A stretch of 64,000 bases of DNA, taken from the NCBI RefSeq assembly GCF_005871185.1, contig NZ_SWKN01000006.1, positions 1,156,451 through 1,220,450 on the forward strand. Direction: 5' to 3'. Below, piece after piece: positions 16,686-25,933 of this stretch (within the stretch, counting starts at the first letter, position 1; the number at the start of each line of letters is the position of its first letter). Position numbers and translations under genes: made by a program. The notes beneath the pieces were generated by a model. It did no database searches, was not told where the DNA came from, and was given only the letters and a program-made list of their open reading frames with translations. The stretch is from Limnobacter alexandrii. Its GTDB lineage: Bacteria > Pseudomonadota > Gammaproteobacteria > Burkholderiales > Burkholderiaceae_B.

Positions 16686-16797
16686 GAGTATGCGGAAAGG
16701 ATCGGGAGGGGTAGAAATTCTCTGTGTGTGTTGCTTGGGTGAGGGATGGCAGTATTGAATTGCATTGGGTACCAGTTTGGTACCAGATCGCCAAAAA

Positions 16798-16833
16798 TGA
16801 AAAAGAACTTAGACGCTTTCGCATCTAAGTCCT
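16798..16833 (-). terminator. Rho-independent terminator after tRNA-Lys
   Basis: On the minus strand, a stem ACTTAGATGC / GCGTCTAAGT with a GAAA loop is followed by TTCTTTTTCATTTTT. One G-T pair interrupts an otherwise perfect ten-pair stem. It begins about ten bases after the tRNA 3' end and should end the tRNA transcript before it reaches the 352-residue gene. Confidence 0.82.
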
Positions 16834-16841
16834 TGAATTTG

Positions 16842-16917
16842 TGGTGGGTCGTGCGAGATTCGAACTCACGACCAAAGGATTAAAAGTCCTCTGCTCTACC
16901 AGCTGAGCTAACGACCC
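16842..16917 (-). tRNA. tRNA-Lys (TTT anticodon)
   Basis: Seventy-six bases including an encoded CCA fold into a standard cloverleaf: acceptor stem GGGTCGT / ACGACCC, D arm with AGCTCAGCTGGTAGAGC, anticodon loop CTTTTAA with anticodon TTT, and T arm GAGTTCGAATCTC. The anticodon reads lysine codons AAA and AAG. The gene is followed by an intrinsic terminator. No copy of its 3' end was noticed elsewhere in the window, so there is no direct sign of an integration event here. Confidence 0.96.
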
Positions 16918-17009
16918 ACATTTCGCTTTTGGGCGTTGGCCCTCAACCGAAGACCGCGATTATGGCCAAGTTTTCAAAAGTGGTCAAGCCCTGTGGGGGC
17001 AAAAAGCCA

Positions 17010-17507
17010 CTATTTTTTGGCTGAAATCACGTAAGGGTTTGAAATCTTGAAACGTTTTAGAATTTCGATTTCGCGGCTTTCCATCAACTCAGCCTGATTG
17101 TCGCTTTCGTGCACGTAGCCCTGGGCGTGCAGGCAGCCATGGATAATCAGGTGGGCCAGATGGTCAATCGGGTCTTTGCTCTGCTCAGCGGCTTCGCGTT
17201 CAACCACGGCGGGGCAAATCACGATGTCGGCCATGAACACGGGCAGGCCCGAGTCGGCACCCAGATCGGGCATGTCCATTGGGAAGGTGAGCACATTGGT
17301 GGCGTAGTCTTTGCCCCGGAAGTCGCGGTTCAGTTGCCGGCCTTCTTCTTCGCCCACCAGGCGAATGGTAATTTCTGCTCGGTCCATAAAACAGGCCTTG
17401 GCCCAGCGGCGAATGCGGCTGTTGTCCACGTCCGAGAAGGGTGGGTGGTCGGCGTGCACTGCCCATTGAATGGCTACGCTGACTGGCGCTGTGGTTTTAC
17501 TCGTCAT
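17010..17507 (-). CDS. ybeY: Endoribonuclease YbeY (rRNA maturation)
   Basis: A 165-residue zinc-dependent endoribonuclease acting in 16S rRNA 3'-end processing and 70S ribosome quality control. The metal site motif HGCLHAQGYVH is present near residues 125-135, preceded by the conserved NVLTFP and followed by MESREIEIL. The third ligand histidine is kept although the usual GYDH reads GYVH. I set the start at the ATG at 17507, where the product begins MTSKTTAP and overlaps the phoH stop by 11 bases; a GTG or ATG 60 bases upstream would add non-family residues. PhoH and YbeY are neighbours in most Proteobacteria, and the coupling here is tight. Confidence 0.93.
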   Translation of the reverse strand: MTSKTTAPVSVAIQWAVHADHPPFSDVDNSRIRRWAKACFMDRAEITIRLVGEEEGRQLNRDFRGKDYATNVLTFPMDMPDLGADSGLPVFMADIVICPAVVEREAAEQSKDPIDHLAHLIIHGCLHAQGYVHESDNQAELMESREIEILKRFKISNPYVISAKK

Positions 17508-18513
17508 TGGTTTCGCCAGCGGTGCCGGTTCGTTCTGGGTTGTGGAAACGCTCGTAGGCCTCAACAATGCGGGCCACCAGCGGGTGGCGCACCACGTCGG
17601 CGCTGGTGAAGTAGGTCATGGCAATGCCTTTCACATTGCGCAGCACATGCTGGGTTTGCACCAGGCCGCTTTGCTGGCCACGTGGCAGGTCAATTTGGGT
17701 TACGTCGCCAGTAATCACTGCCTTGCTGCCAAAGCCGATTCGGGTCAAAAACATTTTCATCTGCTCGGGTGTGGTGTTTTGGGCTTCATCGAGAATCACG
17801 AAAGCATGGCTTAAAGTGCGGCCACGCATGTAGGCCAGCGGTGCAATTTCAATCACATTGCGCTCAAACCATTTTTGTACCCGGTCAAAACCAGCCAAAT
17901 CGTACAGGGCATCGTACAGGGGGCGCAGGTAGGGGTCTACTTTCTGGTTCAGGTCACCCGGCAAAAAGCCCAGCCGTTCGCCAGCCTCCACTGCTGGGCG
18001 GGTCAAAATGATTCGTTTCACGCTGTCGCGCTCTAGTGCGTCCACTGCACAAGCCACTGCCAAATAGGTTTTGCCGGTACCGGCAGGGCCAATGCCAAAG
18101 GTCAGGTCGTGTTCAAGCACGGCTTTCAGGTAGTCTTTCTGGCGGGCGGTGCGGGGCTGTAAGTCGCCCTTCTTGGTTTTCAGAATCACCGGTTCGTCTT
18201 CGCCGGCAATCAGCGGAATTTCTTTTTTAGTGCTGGCCACGGTGTTGGTGTTTTTCAGTTCAACCAGTGCCAGCTGAATTTCATCGGCGGTCACGGGTTT
18301 GTCACTTTTTTCAAAAAAGTGATTGATCAGAATAAAAGCCTGCTTGGCGTTTTCTTTGTCGCCCACCACATTCAATGTACCGTTGCGGCGCGCAATTTTC
18401 ACGTTCAATGCGGCTTCAATTTGACGAAGGTTGGCGTCCACCGGGCCACACAGGTTGGCCAGTTTGTGGTTGTCGTCTTCGGGGGCCTGCCATTCACTGC
18501 CTTTTGCTCTCAT
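17497..18513 (-). CDS. ybeZ: PhoH-like ATPase (YbeZ)
   Basis: A 338-residue PhoH family P-loop ATPase. Residues 1-60 resemble a KH-like RNA-binding region (GPVDANLRQIEAALNVKI). The Walker A motif GPAGTGKT is at about 142-149 and the Walker B motif VILDEAQN near 240; GDVTQIDLP follows as the sensor region. YbeZ is thought to be an RNA helicase-like partner of YbeY in ribosome maturation. It lies first in the visible unit with ybeY, which it overlaps by 11 bases. The upstream two-component genes end 39 bases before it on the same strand, so they may be read together. The family call is firm. Confidence 0.93.
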   Translation of the reverse strand: MRAKGSEWQAPEDDNHKLANLCGPVDANLRQIEAALNVKIARRNGTLNVVGDKENAKQAFILINHFFEKSDKPVTADEIQLALVELKNTNTVASTKKEIPLIAGEDEPVILKTKKGDLQPRTARQKDYLKAVLEHDLTFGIGPAGTGKTYLAVACAVDALERDSVKRIILTRPAVEAGERLGFLPGDLNQKVDPYLRPLYDALYDLAGFDRVQKWFERNVIEIAPLAYMRGRTLSHAFVILDEAQNTTPEQMKMFLTRIGFGSKAVITGDVTQIDLPRGQQSGLVQTQHVLRNVKGIAMTYFTSADVVRHPLVARIVEAYERFHNPERTGTAGETNDE

Positions 18514-18552
18514 CGGGTGCTTCTAAAAAAGTTGAGTTTGTATTTTAAGCAT

Positions 18553-20010
18553 TCAATCTTCCATTTGCCGGTGGCGCGGCGGGAAACTGACGCGCATGAC
18601 TGTACCCGGCCGATCGGCATGGTTCGATTTTGGATTGTCGTGAATGGTCACGTTGGCGTCGTGTTGGTGTGCAGTTTCTTGCACAATGGCCAGCCCAAGG
18701 CCCGAGCCATCTTCGCTGGTGCCCAGCACGCGGTAAAAGCGGTCGAAAACCAGATTGCGTTCGCTTTCGGGAATGCCTGGGCCGTCGTCTTCCACTTCCA
18801 GCACAATCGCTTCGCGTTGGGGGCTGTCGTCTACCCGCACGGTCACGCAGCCTTCTTCAGGGGTGTAGCGCAAGGCGTTTTCCACCAGGTTTTTCATCAT
18901 CTCGGTCAGCATCAGGGTTTGACCGTTCACGTACACGGGGTGGTCAGGCACTTCGACACCCAGGTCGATGTGTTTGTTCATGGCCTCGGGCACGAAATCG
19001 CGGGTCACCGTGCGCGCAATCTGGGTTAAATCAAGTTTCTCAAACTGCAACACTGAGGGCGCCTCGGTGCGCGCCAGCGCCAGCAATTGGTTCACCAGGC
19101 GGGTGGATCGTTCGGTGCCCACTTTCAAGCGGCGCAGGCTGCGCAGTTTGGCGGCTTCGTCAGTTTCATCGCTCAGTAATTCAACTTGCATGCGCAGGCC
19201 CGCCAGGGGCGTTTTCAGCTGGTGGGCGGCATCGGCCACAAATCGTTTTTGAGTGTCGATGGTTTGTTCAAGGCGCTCCAGTTGTTCGTTCAGCGCCGTA
19301 ATGACGGGCAGCAATTCCTCGGGTGTGTCTTTGGTTTGAAGGGCGCTGAGGTCATCGGGTTTGCGGGTGCGAATAATATCCAGCAAACTGTTCAGCGGGG
19401 CGATGCCGCGGGACAGGCCAAACCACACCAGCAATACGGCCAGCGGCAGAATGACGAACTGCGGCAGAATCACGCCCTTGATAATTTCGTTGGCCAAGCC
19501 ATCGCGCTTGCCCAGCGTTTCCGCAACCTGAATCAACATGAAGCGGTTTTCGCCGACGGTGGGCAGTTCAATCCACAGGTGGCCAGCGCGAAAGTCTTCG
19601 CCGTTGACCACAATGTCCCGAAAGTTGACCACGCCAATTTGCCGGGCCTCGCGTTGGGGAATGGGCAAGGTGCGTTCATCTCCCAGCAGAAATTCGCCTG
19701 TTTTGCCCAGCACTTGCACGCGTAGTTGGTCGGTGCCGTCGGCCAGCAAAATTTCCATGGCTTCTTTGGGAATACTGAATTGGTTGCTGGGTGCTTGAGC
19801 CGCCACTTCTTGGGCCAAGGCGGTTATTTTGTCGTCGAGAATGTGGTCGAAGGGGTCGTTGGCAATGGATTTGGCCACAAGGTAGGTCACGCCAATGCTC
19901 ATGGGCCACAAAATAAGCAGTGGGGCCAGCATCCAGTCCAGAATTTCCCCGAAGAGTGAGCGCCGTTGTTGTTGCCCCGAGGCCAGTGGATTGCGTTTGT
20001 ACCAGGCCAA
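18553..20010 (-). CDS. Sensor histidine kinase, TctE-like
   Basis: A 485-residue inner-membrane histidine kinase. The first helix is near residues 28-48 and the second near 180-202, which leaves a periplasmic sensor domain of about 130 residues of the 2CSK_N type found in TctE. The HisKA region has the phosphoacceptor in ADAAHQLKTPLAG (H263), and the ATPase domain has VENALRYTP, DDGPGIP and GSGLGLAIV. TctE kinases respond to tricarboxylates, but many relatives sense other compounds. No tctABC transporter genes lie near it, so the signal is unknown. The regulator gene is directly upstream, 13 bases away, and the two clearly form a pair. Confidence 0.9.
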   Translation of the reverse strand: MAWYKRNPLASGQQQRRSLFGEILDWMLAPLLILWPMSIGVTYLVAKSIANDPFDHILDDKITALAQEVAAQAPSNQFSIPKEAMEILLADGTDQLRVQVLGKTGEFLLGDERTLPIPQREARQIGVVNFRDIVVNGEDFRAGHLWIELPTVGENRFMLIQVAETLGKRDGLANEIIKGVILPQFVILPLAVLLVWFGLSRGIAPLNSLLDIIRTRKPDDLSALQTKDTPEELLPVITALNEQLERLEQTIDTQKRFVADAAHQLKTPLAGLRMQVELLSDETDEAAKLRSLRRLKVGTERSTRLVNQLLALARTEAPSVLQFEKLDLTQIARTVTRDFVPEAMNKHIDLGVEVPDHPVYVNGQTLMLTEMMKNLVENALRYTPEEGCVTVRVDDSPQREAIVLEVEDDGPGIPESERNLVFDRFYRVLGTSEDGSGLGLAIVQETAHQHDANVTIHDNPKSNHADRPGTVMRVSFPPRHRQMED

Positions 20011-20023
20011 TCAGGCACCTGCT

Positions 20024-20728
20024 TTATGTATTGGCATCGGCATTCGGCGCGGCTTCTTTCTCGGTGTATTTTTCAAGGCAATAACCCAAGCCGCGCACGG
20101 TTGCAATGCGCACGCCATTGACTTCAATTTTTTTGCGAAGGCGGTGAATGTAAACCTCAATGGCGTTGTTGCTTACTTCCTCGCCCCATTCGCAAAGGTG
20201 GTCGACAAATTGTTCTTTGCTGACCAGGCGGCCCACGCGCTGAAGCAGAACTTCGAGCAATCCCACTTCACGCGCGGAAAGGTCGAGCATGTCGTCGTTG
20301 ATGTAGGCAATGCGCCCCACTTGGTCGAAGGTCAGTGGCCCGTGTTTCCAAATGCTGGCGCCGCCGCCGGTTCCACGTCGCGCCAGTGCGCGCACCCGGG
20401 CTTCGAGTTCTTTCAGGTCAAAAGGTTTGGCCATGTAGTCGTCAGCCCCGGCATCCAGGCCCTGCACGCGTTGCTCTACGCTGTCAGCCGCAGTGAGGAT
20501 CAGCACAGGCATGTTGTTGCCGCGCGCGCGCAGCCTGCGCAACACTTCAAGCCCGCTCATTTTTGGCAGGCCCAAATCGAGTATCAAAATGTCGTAGTTC
20601 ATGGTGGTCAACGCGGTGTCAGTGTCGCTGCCCTTGAACATGCAATCCACGGCATAGCCGGCTTGCCGCAATGATTGCGACAAACCTTCAGACAACAAGC
20701 TGTCGTCTTCGGCCAGAAGTATTTTCAT
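20024..20728 (-). CDS. OmpR-family response regulator, TctD-like
   Basis: A 234-residue response regulator. The receiver domain has the acidic pair (E7, D8, D9), phosphoacceptor D51 in ILDLGLP and the lysine in YMAKPFD near 101. The C-terminal winged helix of the OmpR/PhoB type spans about 128-222, with LSAREVGLLEVLL and the recognition segment EVYIHRLRKKIE. It is the partner of the kinase that follows. The ATG at 20728 is preceded on its strand by AGGAGAC. It faces pyrF across 74 bases on the same strand. Target genes are unknown; no repeat pair recognisable as a binding site was noted. Confidence 0.92.
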   Translation of the reverse strand: MKILLAEDDSLLSEGLSQSLRQAGYAVDCMFKGSDTDTALTTMNYDILILDLGLPKMSGLEVLRRLRARGNNMPVLILTAADSVEQRVQGLDAGADDYMAKPFDLKELEARVRALARRGTGGGASIWKHGPLTFDQVGRIAYINDDMLDLSAREVGLLEVLLQRVGRLVSKEQFVDHLCEWGEEVSNNAIEVYIHRLRKKIEVNGVRIATVRGLGYCLEKYTEKEAAPNADANT

Positions 20729-20802
20729 CCCTGTCTCCTCAGTGCAGGCCGGCCGGTGTGGCTCTTTTTACCTGAACATGAATGGTGTGTGTTCTGTCGA
20801 TT

Positions 20803-21663
20803 TTAGCCTGAAAGTGCCGCGGCTTTTGCAGCTTGTATGGCGTCACGGGTGTTTCGGGCTTCCTGTGCGGCAGCACTTGCGAAACCGGCTTTGCTGCTGG
20901 CGTACAAAATGGCGCGCGATGAATTGATGAGCAAACCCCAGCCCTGGCTGCACAGGCCGTTTTTCACGGTGTTCAGCAAATCGCCACCTTGTGCGCCAAT
21001 GCCAGGCACCAGCAGTGGTGCGTCGCCCACAATGCTGCGCACGGTTTTAATTTCTTCGGGGTAAGTGGCGCCCACAACCAGGCCAACTTGCTGGTGCGGG
21101 TTCCAGGTGCTTGTGGCCAGTTTGGCGACTGTTTGGTACAGCGGTTCGCTTTTCTCGGTGTTTAAAAATTGAAGGTCGTTGCCACCGGGGTTGGATGTGC
21201 GGCACAACAGAAAAAGACCCCGATCAGGATAGACATGGTAGGGCTCAACCGAGTCGCTGCCCATGTAGGGGCTCAGGGTTACGCTGTCGGCCTTGTAGCG
21301 CTCGAAGGCCTCAATGGCGTATTGCTTGGCGGTGGCACCGATGTCGCCGCGCTTGGCATCCAGAATGGTGGTGGCGTGCGGCGCAATTTCATTGGCGAAG
21401 GCCAAAATGTTTTCCAGCGCAGCCTCAGCCCGGTTCGCAGCGAAATAGGCAATTTGGGGTTTGAAGGAACAGGCGAATTCAGCAGTGGCCTTGATAATTT
21501 CCATGCAGAACCGCTCAATTTCAGCAGGGCTTGTGCCATAGCCTTCAGGCATGCGGGCAATGTCGGGGTCGAGGCCCACACACAACATCGAGTTGCTGTG
21601 TTGCCAACTGTGCGCAAGGCGTTGCGGAAAAGTTTTGAATTCGGTGAAACGGTTGCTGGCCAT
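20803..21663 (-). CDS. pyrF: Orotidine-5'-phosphate decarboxylase, type 2
   Basis: A 286-residue enzyme that converts OMP to UMP, the last step of de novo pyrimidine synthesis. The catalytic motif LDAKRGDIGATA has the Asp-Lys-Asp set of the active site. The longer length and features such as MLCVGLDPD, AYFAANRAEA and VPGIGAQGGD mark the type-2 subfamily found in mycobacteria and Burkholderiales, in contrast to the shorter enterobacterial form. The gene stands alone in orientation with the two-component pair downstream. Confidence is high. Confidence 0.96.
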   Translation of the reverse strand: MASNRFTEFKTFPQRLAHSWQHSNSMLCVGLDPDIARMPEGYGTSPAEIERFCMEIIKATAEFACSFKPQIAYFAANRAEAALENILAFANEIAPHATTILDAKRGDIGATAKQYAIEAFERYKADSVTLSPYMGSDSVEPYHVYPDRGLFLLCRTSNPGGNDLQFLNTEKSEPLYQTVAKLATSTWNPHQQVGLVVGATYPEEIKTVRSIVGDAPLLVPGIGAQGGDLLNTVKNGLCSQGWGLLINSSRAILYASSKAGFASAAAQEARNTRDAIQAAKAAALSG

Positions 21664-21780
21664 TGCGTGCGTGTGCAGTTGGAAAGTGTCGCTATTGTAC
21701 AGGATCAGGGCAAGCCCCTAGGGGCAAGTGTGGGGCGATGCACTACACTCGGGCACCTTACTGAATGATCGTTCACTTTC

Positions 21781-22680
21781 GTGCCTGCAGCAAAATTATC
21801 CTTACCGCAAATCCAGTTGCTCCTCGGAATTACCGCCATTTGGGGGTTGAACTGGCCCGTGATGAAGTATGCGGTAAGCCAGTATCCGCCCCTGCATTTT
21901 CGTGCCCTGTGCATGGTATTTGGCATGGTGGCCATGTGGTTTGTGGCGCGGCAAATGAAAGTGTCGCTGAAGGTACCGCGCGAGATGTGGGGCCGCGTGG
22001 CTTTGTTGTGCATACCCAATATGATCGGCTGGCACCTGTTCTGTATTCTGGCCGTGAAAGAACTGAGTTCGGGGCGCGCTGCCATTTTGGGTTACACCAT
22101 GCCTGTGTGGGTGGTGCTGACTGGTTTGATGTTCGCACACCCGGTAGGGCGACGCGGCTGGATAGGCCTGGCACTGGCCATGGTGGCTGCGATGTTGCTG
22201 CTTTCCTCGGAATTTGCTGCAATTGCGGGCAGCCCGCTGGGCGTGGTGCTGATGCTGATTGCAGCCGCTTGTTGGGGCTTGGGTACCACCTTGATTCGGC
22301 ATTACCCCACGGGCTTGCATGCGCTTACTTTCACGCATGCCATGATGCCGCCCACCATTGTGGCCATGGGTTTGGCCGGGTTTTGGTTTGAGGGAACCGA
22401 TGTGGGTGCCCCGCAGGGTTGGTCACAGTGGTGGCCAATTTTCTACAACGCCTTTGGCGTGTTTGCGTTTTGCCAAGTGGCGTGGTTTAGCTTGGCGAAG
22501 TCGCTGCCGCCGATTGTGTCTAGCCTGTCCATCATGATTATTCCAGTGGTGGGTGTAATGGCGGGCAGCTTCTTTCTGGGTGAAGTGCCGCACTGGCCTG
22601 ATTTCGTTGCCTTGGTGCTGATTCTTTTTGCGATGGCGGTGATTTTGGTGCCAGGGCGGAAGAAGGCGGTAGTTGGCTGA
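21781..22680 (+). CDS. EamA/DMT-family transporter
   Basis: A 299-residue inner-membrane protein with ten predicted helices and the two EamA repeats of the drug/metabolite transporter superfamily. Typical marks are AIWGLNWPVMKYAV at the start and PIVSSLSIMIIPVVGV with the FLGE motif (SFFLGEVPHW) near the end. The start is a GTG at 21781; no strong ribosome site precedes it, so the exact start is less sure. Such proteins usually export amino acids or metabolites; the substrate cannot be told. The gene is directly followed by the first of two long intergenic repeats. Confidence 0.88.
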   Translation: MPAAKLSLPQIQLLLGITAIWGLNWPVMKYAVSQYPPLHFRALCMVFGMVAMWFVARQMKVSLKVPREMWGRVALLCIPNMIGWHLFCILAVKELSSGRAAILGYTMPVWVVLTGLMFAHPVGRRGWIGLALAMVAAMLLLSSEFAAIAGSPLGVVLMLIAAACWGLGTTLIRHYPTGLHALTFTHAMMPPTIVAMGLAGFWFEGTDVGAPQGWSQWWPIFYNAFGVFAFCQVAWFSLAKSLPPIVSSLSIMIIPVVGVMAGSFFLGEVPHWPDFVALVLILFAMAVILVPGRKKAVVG

Positions 22681-22685
22681 AGCGC

Positions 22686-23175
22686 GGGTGACTTTTGATC
22701 TGAACTTGAAGGGTCACTGCTGTAGTTATTTGCCAGCTCGGCATGGGTTACTTGTGTCGCACTGAAAACCGCTTGATCCCTTTTTGACTTTATTCTTGCT
22801 CACCTCGCTCGGCAAAAGGGCGGGCCGAGTCTCGGTGTCGGCGTAACGCCGAACGCTGCGACTAAACTCAAACGGGGCGGTTTTCTTGAAGTGCGTCCCA
22901 AGCAATCCCACTGCCGAGTTGGCTTAAACCTCTCGTGCGCTGCCATTTGCAAGTTCAGCTCTAAGTCACCGCTCGGTTCAACGCCCAATCGGCGGCGGTG
23001 TTTCGATCGCCTCGCCTTCAAGAAAACCTGCCCGACCCGCTTTTTAGGAGGGTCGTTCTCGGGCATCGAAAGGCTCAGCAAGGGGAGTACAGGTTTTCAG
23101 GCGATAGATCGGAATCCCAGCCGATCGGGCGATTAAGAAGCTGCGAGAGATCGAAAATCGCGCCGAGTGGGCTGA
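22686..23175. repeat. Mosaic intergenic repeat, copy 1
   Basis: About 490 non-coding bases before the sulfate-binding-protein gene, made of modules that recur in copy 2 (28861-29356). Module B is 22686-22722, module A 22738-22764, module C 22762-22837, module D 22947-23034, and two tandem E units start at about 23099 and 23141. The last 39 bases of C (22799-22837) are the exact reverse complement of 29206-29244. D is 88 bases long and matches 29083-29170 at most positions with no net length change. The order here is B-A-C-D-E-E. A short palindrome (TCGGCGTAACGCCGA) follows C. No reading frame in it looks like a gene. Its function is unknown. Confidence 0.85.
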
Positions 23176-23272
23176 TCAAGAATCTGATAAGCAAAGAAGT
23201 TTTTCTTCGTTCACAGCGCAAAGCCCGATCCCTAAGATGTGTCCACATCAAGAACACATTGAAGGATTACAA

Positions 23273-24286
23273 ATGAATTTTGCCGCTCTGATTAAAAAAA
23301 CCTTGGGGCTGACTGCGGCCTTGGCGATCTCCTCCACCGCATGGGCCAACGTTGAATTGCTGAACGTGTCCTATGATCCAACCCGCGAGTTGTACCAGGA
23401 GTTCAACCCGGCATTTGCCAAATACTGGAAAGAAAAAACTGGTGAAACCGTAACTATCAAGCAAAGTCATGGCGGTGCCGGCAAGCAGGCCCGGGCTGTG
23501 ATTGATGGTTTGGAGGCGGATGTGGTCACGCTCGCCTTGGCCTATGACATTGACGCGATTGCCGAAAAAACAGGCAAGATCCCAGCCGACTGGCAAAAGA
23601 AGCTGTCTAACAATAGTTCACCCTACACTTCAACCATTGTATTTCTGGTTCGCAAAGGCAACCCCAAGAAAATCAAGGATTGGGATGATTTGGTCAAGCC
23701 AGGCATTCAAGTGATTACGCCCAACCCGAAAACCTCGGGCGGCGCACGTTGGAACTACTTGGCTGCTTGGGGCTATGCCTTGAAAAAGCCGGGCGGTAAT
23801 GAAATCAAAGCCAAAGATTTCGTGACGACACTCTACAAGAATGTGCCGGTGCTAGATTCCGGTGCTCGCGGGTCAACCAATACTTTCGTGCAAAGAAATA
23901 TTGGTGATGTGTTTATTTCCTGGGAAAACGAAGCGTTCCTGGCTATCAATGAATTAGGTAAAGACAAATTCGAAATTATTGTGCCATCGGTATCGATTTT
24001 GGCAGAGCCACCCGTTGCTCTCGTGAAAGGGAATGCCGACAGAAAAGGCACAACAGTGGTTGCGCAAGCCTACCTGGATTACCTCTACTCTCCCATTGGG
24101 CAACAAATAGCAGCGGCAAATTACTATCGCCCCAACAAGCCTGAACTGGTGGCCAACAAAGCCGACTTGAATCGCTTCCCCAAAGTGAAACTATTCACCA
24201 TCGACGAAGTGTTTGGTGGTTGGCAAAAAGCCCAGAAAACCCACTTTGAAGACGGTGGCGTGTTCGATCAAATCTTCAAGCGTTAA
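23273..24286 (+). CDS. sbp: Sulfate/thiosulfate ABC transporter substrate-binding protein
   Basis: A 337-residue periplasmic binding protein that delivers sulfate or thiosulfate to the CysTWA transporter. It has a signal peptide ([20 protein letters not shown], cut near AWA) and family motifs: [40 protein letters not shown] and the C-terminal AEPPVA region. The start at 23273 is preceded by AAGGA; an in-frame codon 36 bases earlier lacks this and would spoil the signal peptide. It is the first gene of a block running to cysB. Whether it prefers sulfate (Sbp) or thiosulfate (CysP) cannot be decided from sequence alone. Confidence 0.95.
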   Translation: MNFAALIKKTLGLTAALAISSTAWANVELLNVSYDPTRELYQEFNPAFAKYWKEKTGETVTIKQSHGGAGKQARAVIDGLEADVVTLALAYDIDAIAEKTGKIPADWQKKLSNNSSPYTSTIVFLVRKGNPKKIKDWDDLVKPGIQVITPNPKTSGGARWNYLAAWGYALKKPGGNEIKAKDFVTTLYKNVPVLDSGARGSTNTFVQRNIGDVFISWENEAFLAINELGKDKFEIIVPSVSILAEPPVALVKGNADRKGTTVVAQAYLDYLYSPIGQQIAAANYYRPNKPELVANKADLNRFPKVKLFTIDEVFGGWQKAQKTHFEDGGVFDQIFKR

Positions 24287-24304
24287 TTGTCGGGAGTATC
24301 GATT

Positions 24305-24976
24305 GTGCTTGCGCCCACTTGCATCACCGTACCCGGTTTGAATGGCAGTGGTCCAGACCACTGGCAAACCTGGGCCGAGAAGGAAATTCCAAATTGCCGA
24401 AGGGTGAGCGGGATTGACTTTGACAAACCAGTGATTGCAGCGTGGGCCGATGCCATTCGCAACAACATTCGCGATCAAGCGGGTAGCGTGATCTTGATTG
24501 CACACAGTTTTGGCTCTTTGGCCAGTGTGGTTGCGATTGCAGACAACGAAACCAAGGTGGCCGGGGTTGTTTTGGTGGCGCCTGCTTCTCCGCAACGATT
24601 TAGTGCGACAGGGTTGATCGGTCTTGAGCATGGCGTGTCAACAACATTACTCAGCGCAATTCCAGTCATACCTTTGGGTGTTCCCGGTATGCTAATTGCA
24701 AGTTCAGATGACCCTTGGATGAAGATGACGCACGCTCGATACTGGGCAGAAAACTGGGGTTTGCGTTTTTCGTGTTTGCGCAATGCGGGGCATATCAATA
24801 TGGAATCTGGCTTTGGCCCTTGGCCTGCTTTGCCAAACATTGTTTGCAAATTCCGTGAACAACTGCAGGCCATCCCGCTCGGCCAAATTCAGGCACAAAG
24901 CCAATCCAGCAAAAATCGATTCACGGCCTTGTCGAAGATTAGACTGTTAACACGCAATTCTATCGACCTTCTGTAG
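24305..24976 (+). CDS. RBBP9/YdeN-family serine hydrolase
   Basis: A protein of about 223 residues of the RBBP9/YdeN branch of alpha/beta hydrolases. The start region has VPGLNGSGPDHWQTW, the nucleophile serine is in LIAHSFGSLAS, the acid is probably in SSDDPW, and the histidine is in NAGHINMESGFGPWP; all are typical of the family. I chose the GTG at 24305, eight bases after GGGAG; a TTG 18 bases upstream overlaps no better signal. The last 35 residues are basic and less conserved. It lies between the binding-protein and permease genes of the sulfate operon, which is recurrent in some Burkholderiales as far as I recall, but no role in sulfate uptake is known to me. Confidence 0.82.
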   Translation: MLAPTCITVPGLNGSGPDHWQTWAEKEIPNCRRVSGIDFDKPVIAAWADAIRNNIRDQAGSVILIAHSFGSLASVVAIADNETKVAGVVLVAPASPQRFSATGLIGLEHGVSTTLLSAIPVIPLGVPGMLIASSDDPWMKMTHARYWAENWGLRFSCLRNAGHINMESGFGPWPALPNIVCKFREQLQAIPLGQIQAQSQSSKNRFTALSKIRLLTRNSIDLL

Positions 24977-25093
24977 CCAGACATTGATCATAAGTTTTTC
25001 TTATATCGATCCAATTTTTTAATCGTTCAGTATCTAAAGCCTCTCCAATAGACTGCTTGCTTCGTATTCAAATCGAACTTGCTAAGGTTTATC

Positions 25094-25933
25094 GTGGCTT
25101 CGTCTTCTTCAACCAAACGTGTGCTCCCGGGGTTTCATCTCACCCTGGGTTATGCCATCGTCTATCTTTCTTTGCTCATCCTGATTCCGCTGTCTGCCGT
25201 ATTCATCAAGACCTTTGAGATGAGCTTCGCGGACTTTTGGGCTACCGTGAGCGACCCCCGCGTGGTGGCCACTTACCGTGTTTCATTTGGAATCTCCCTA
25301 TTGGCAGCCAGCATCAATGCCGTGTTTGGTTTGTTGTTGGCCTGTATTCTGGTTCGCTACACCTTCCCTGGTCGAAAAATTGTGGATGCCTTGGTGGACC
25401 TTCCATTTGCCCTTCCTACGGCGGTGGCCGGTATTGCCCTTACCGCCCTGTATGCCGGCAATGGATGGGTGGGCCAATACCTGGAGCCGTTGGGAATTAA
25501 AGTGGCTTTTGCACCCGCCGGCATTTTGGTGGCTTTGGTATTTATCGGTTTGCCTTTTGTGGTGCGCACTGTTCAGCCAGTGTTGGAGGACATGGAAAGT
25601 GAATTGGAAGAGGCCGCAAGCAGCCTGGGTGCCAACCGTTGGCAAACCTTTTTTCATGTCATTTTACCCATCGTATTCCCAGCTCTGTTGACTGGCTTTG
25701 CCTTGGCCTTTGCAAGGGCGGTGGGTGAATACGGTTCAGTCATTTTTATTGCGGGCAATATTCCTTACGTGTCTGAGATTACCCCCTTGATGATCATCAC
25801 CAAGCTCGAGCAATACGACTACACCGGTGCCACAGCAATTGCTTCAGTCATGTTGATCATTTCATTTATCTTATTGCTGGCCATCAATGGCCTGCAAGCC
25901 TGGACTGCCAAACGAACAGGGAGAACTCAATAA
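25094..25933 (+). CDS. cysT: Sulfate ABC transporter permease CysT
   Basis: A 279-residue inner-membrane permease (CysT, also called CysU). It has six predicted helices and the EAA loop [19 protein letters not shown] near residue 180, which contacts the ATPase. Other family features are [13 protein letters not shown] and [14 protein letters not shown]. The start is taken as GTG at 25094 because AAGG lies six bases before it; a TTG 15 bases upstream is the alternative. A 117-base gap separates it from the hydrolase gene, so a second promoter is possible. It ends in TAATG, sharing one base with the start of cysW. Confidence 0.95.
   Translation: MASSSSTKRVLPGFHLTLGYAIVYLSLLILIPLSAVFIKTFEMSFADFWATVSDPRVVATYRVSFGISLLAASINAVFGLLLACILVRYTFPGRKIVDALVDLPFALPTAVAGIALTALYAGNGWVGQYLEPLGIKVAFAPAGILVALVFIGLPFVVRTVQPVLEDMESELEEAASSLGANRWQTFFHVILPIVFPALLTGFALAFARAVGEYGSVIFIAGNIPYVSEITPLMIITKLEQYDYTGATAIASVMLIISFILLLAINGLQAWTAKRTGRTQ

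Noticed and set aside
16768-16786. Direct repeat GGTACCAG twice, 11 bases apart, upstream of the 352-residue gene
   Set aside because: Too short to call an operator or att site, and nothing else near it supports a function.
16842-16917. tRNA-Lys as an integration site for a mobile island
   Set aside because: No repeat of the tRNA 3' end and no integrase gene was seen nearby, so the accessory patch next to it cannot be called an integrated element on this evidence.
22726-23276. Several short open frames on both strands in the first repeat
   Set aside because: They overlap each other, have no ribosome sites or family features, and the matching parts of copy 2 do not keep the frames.
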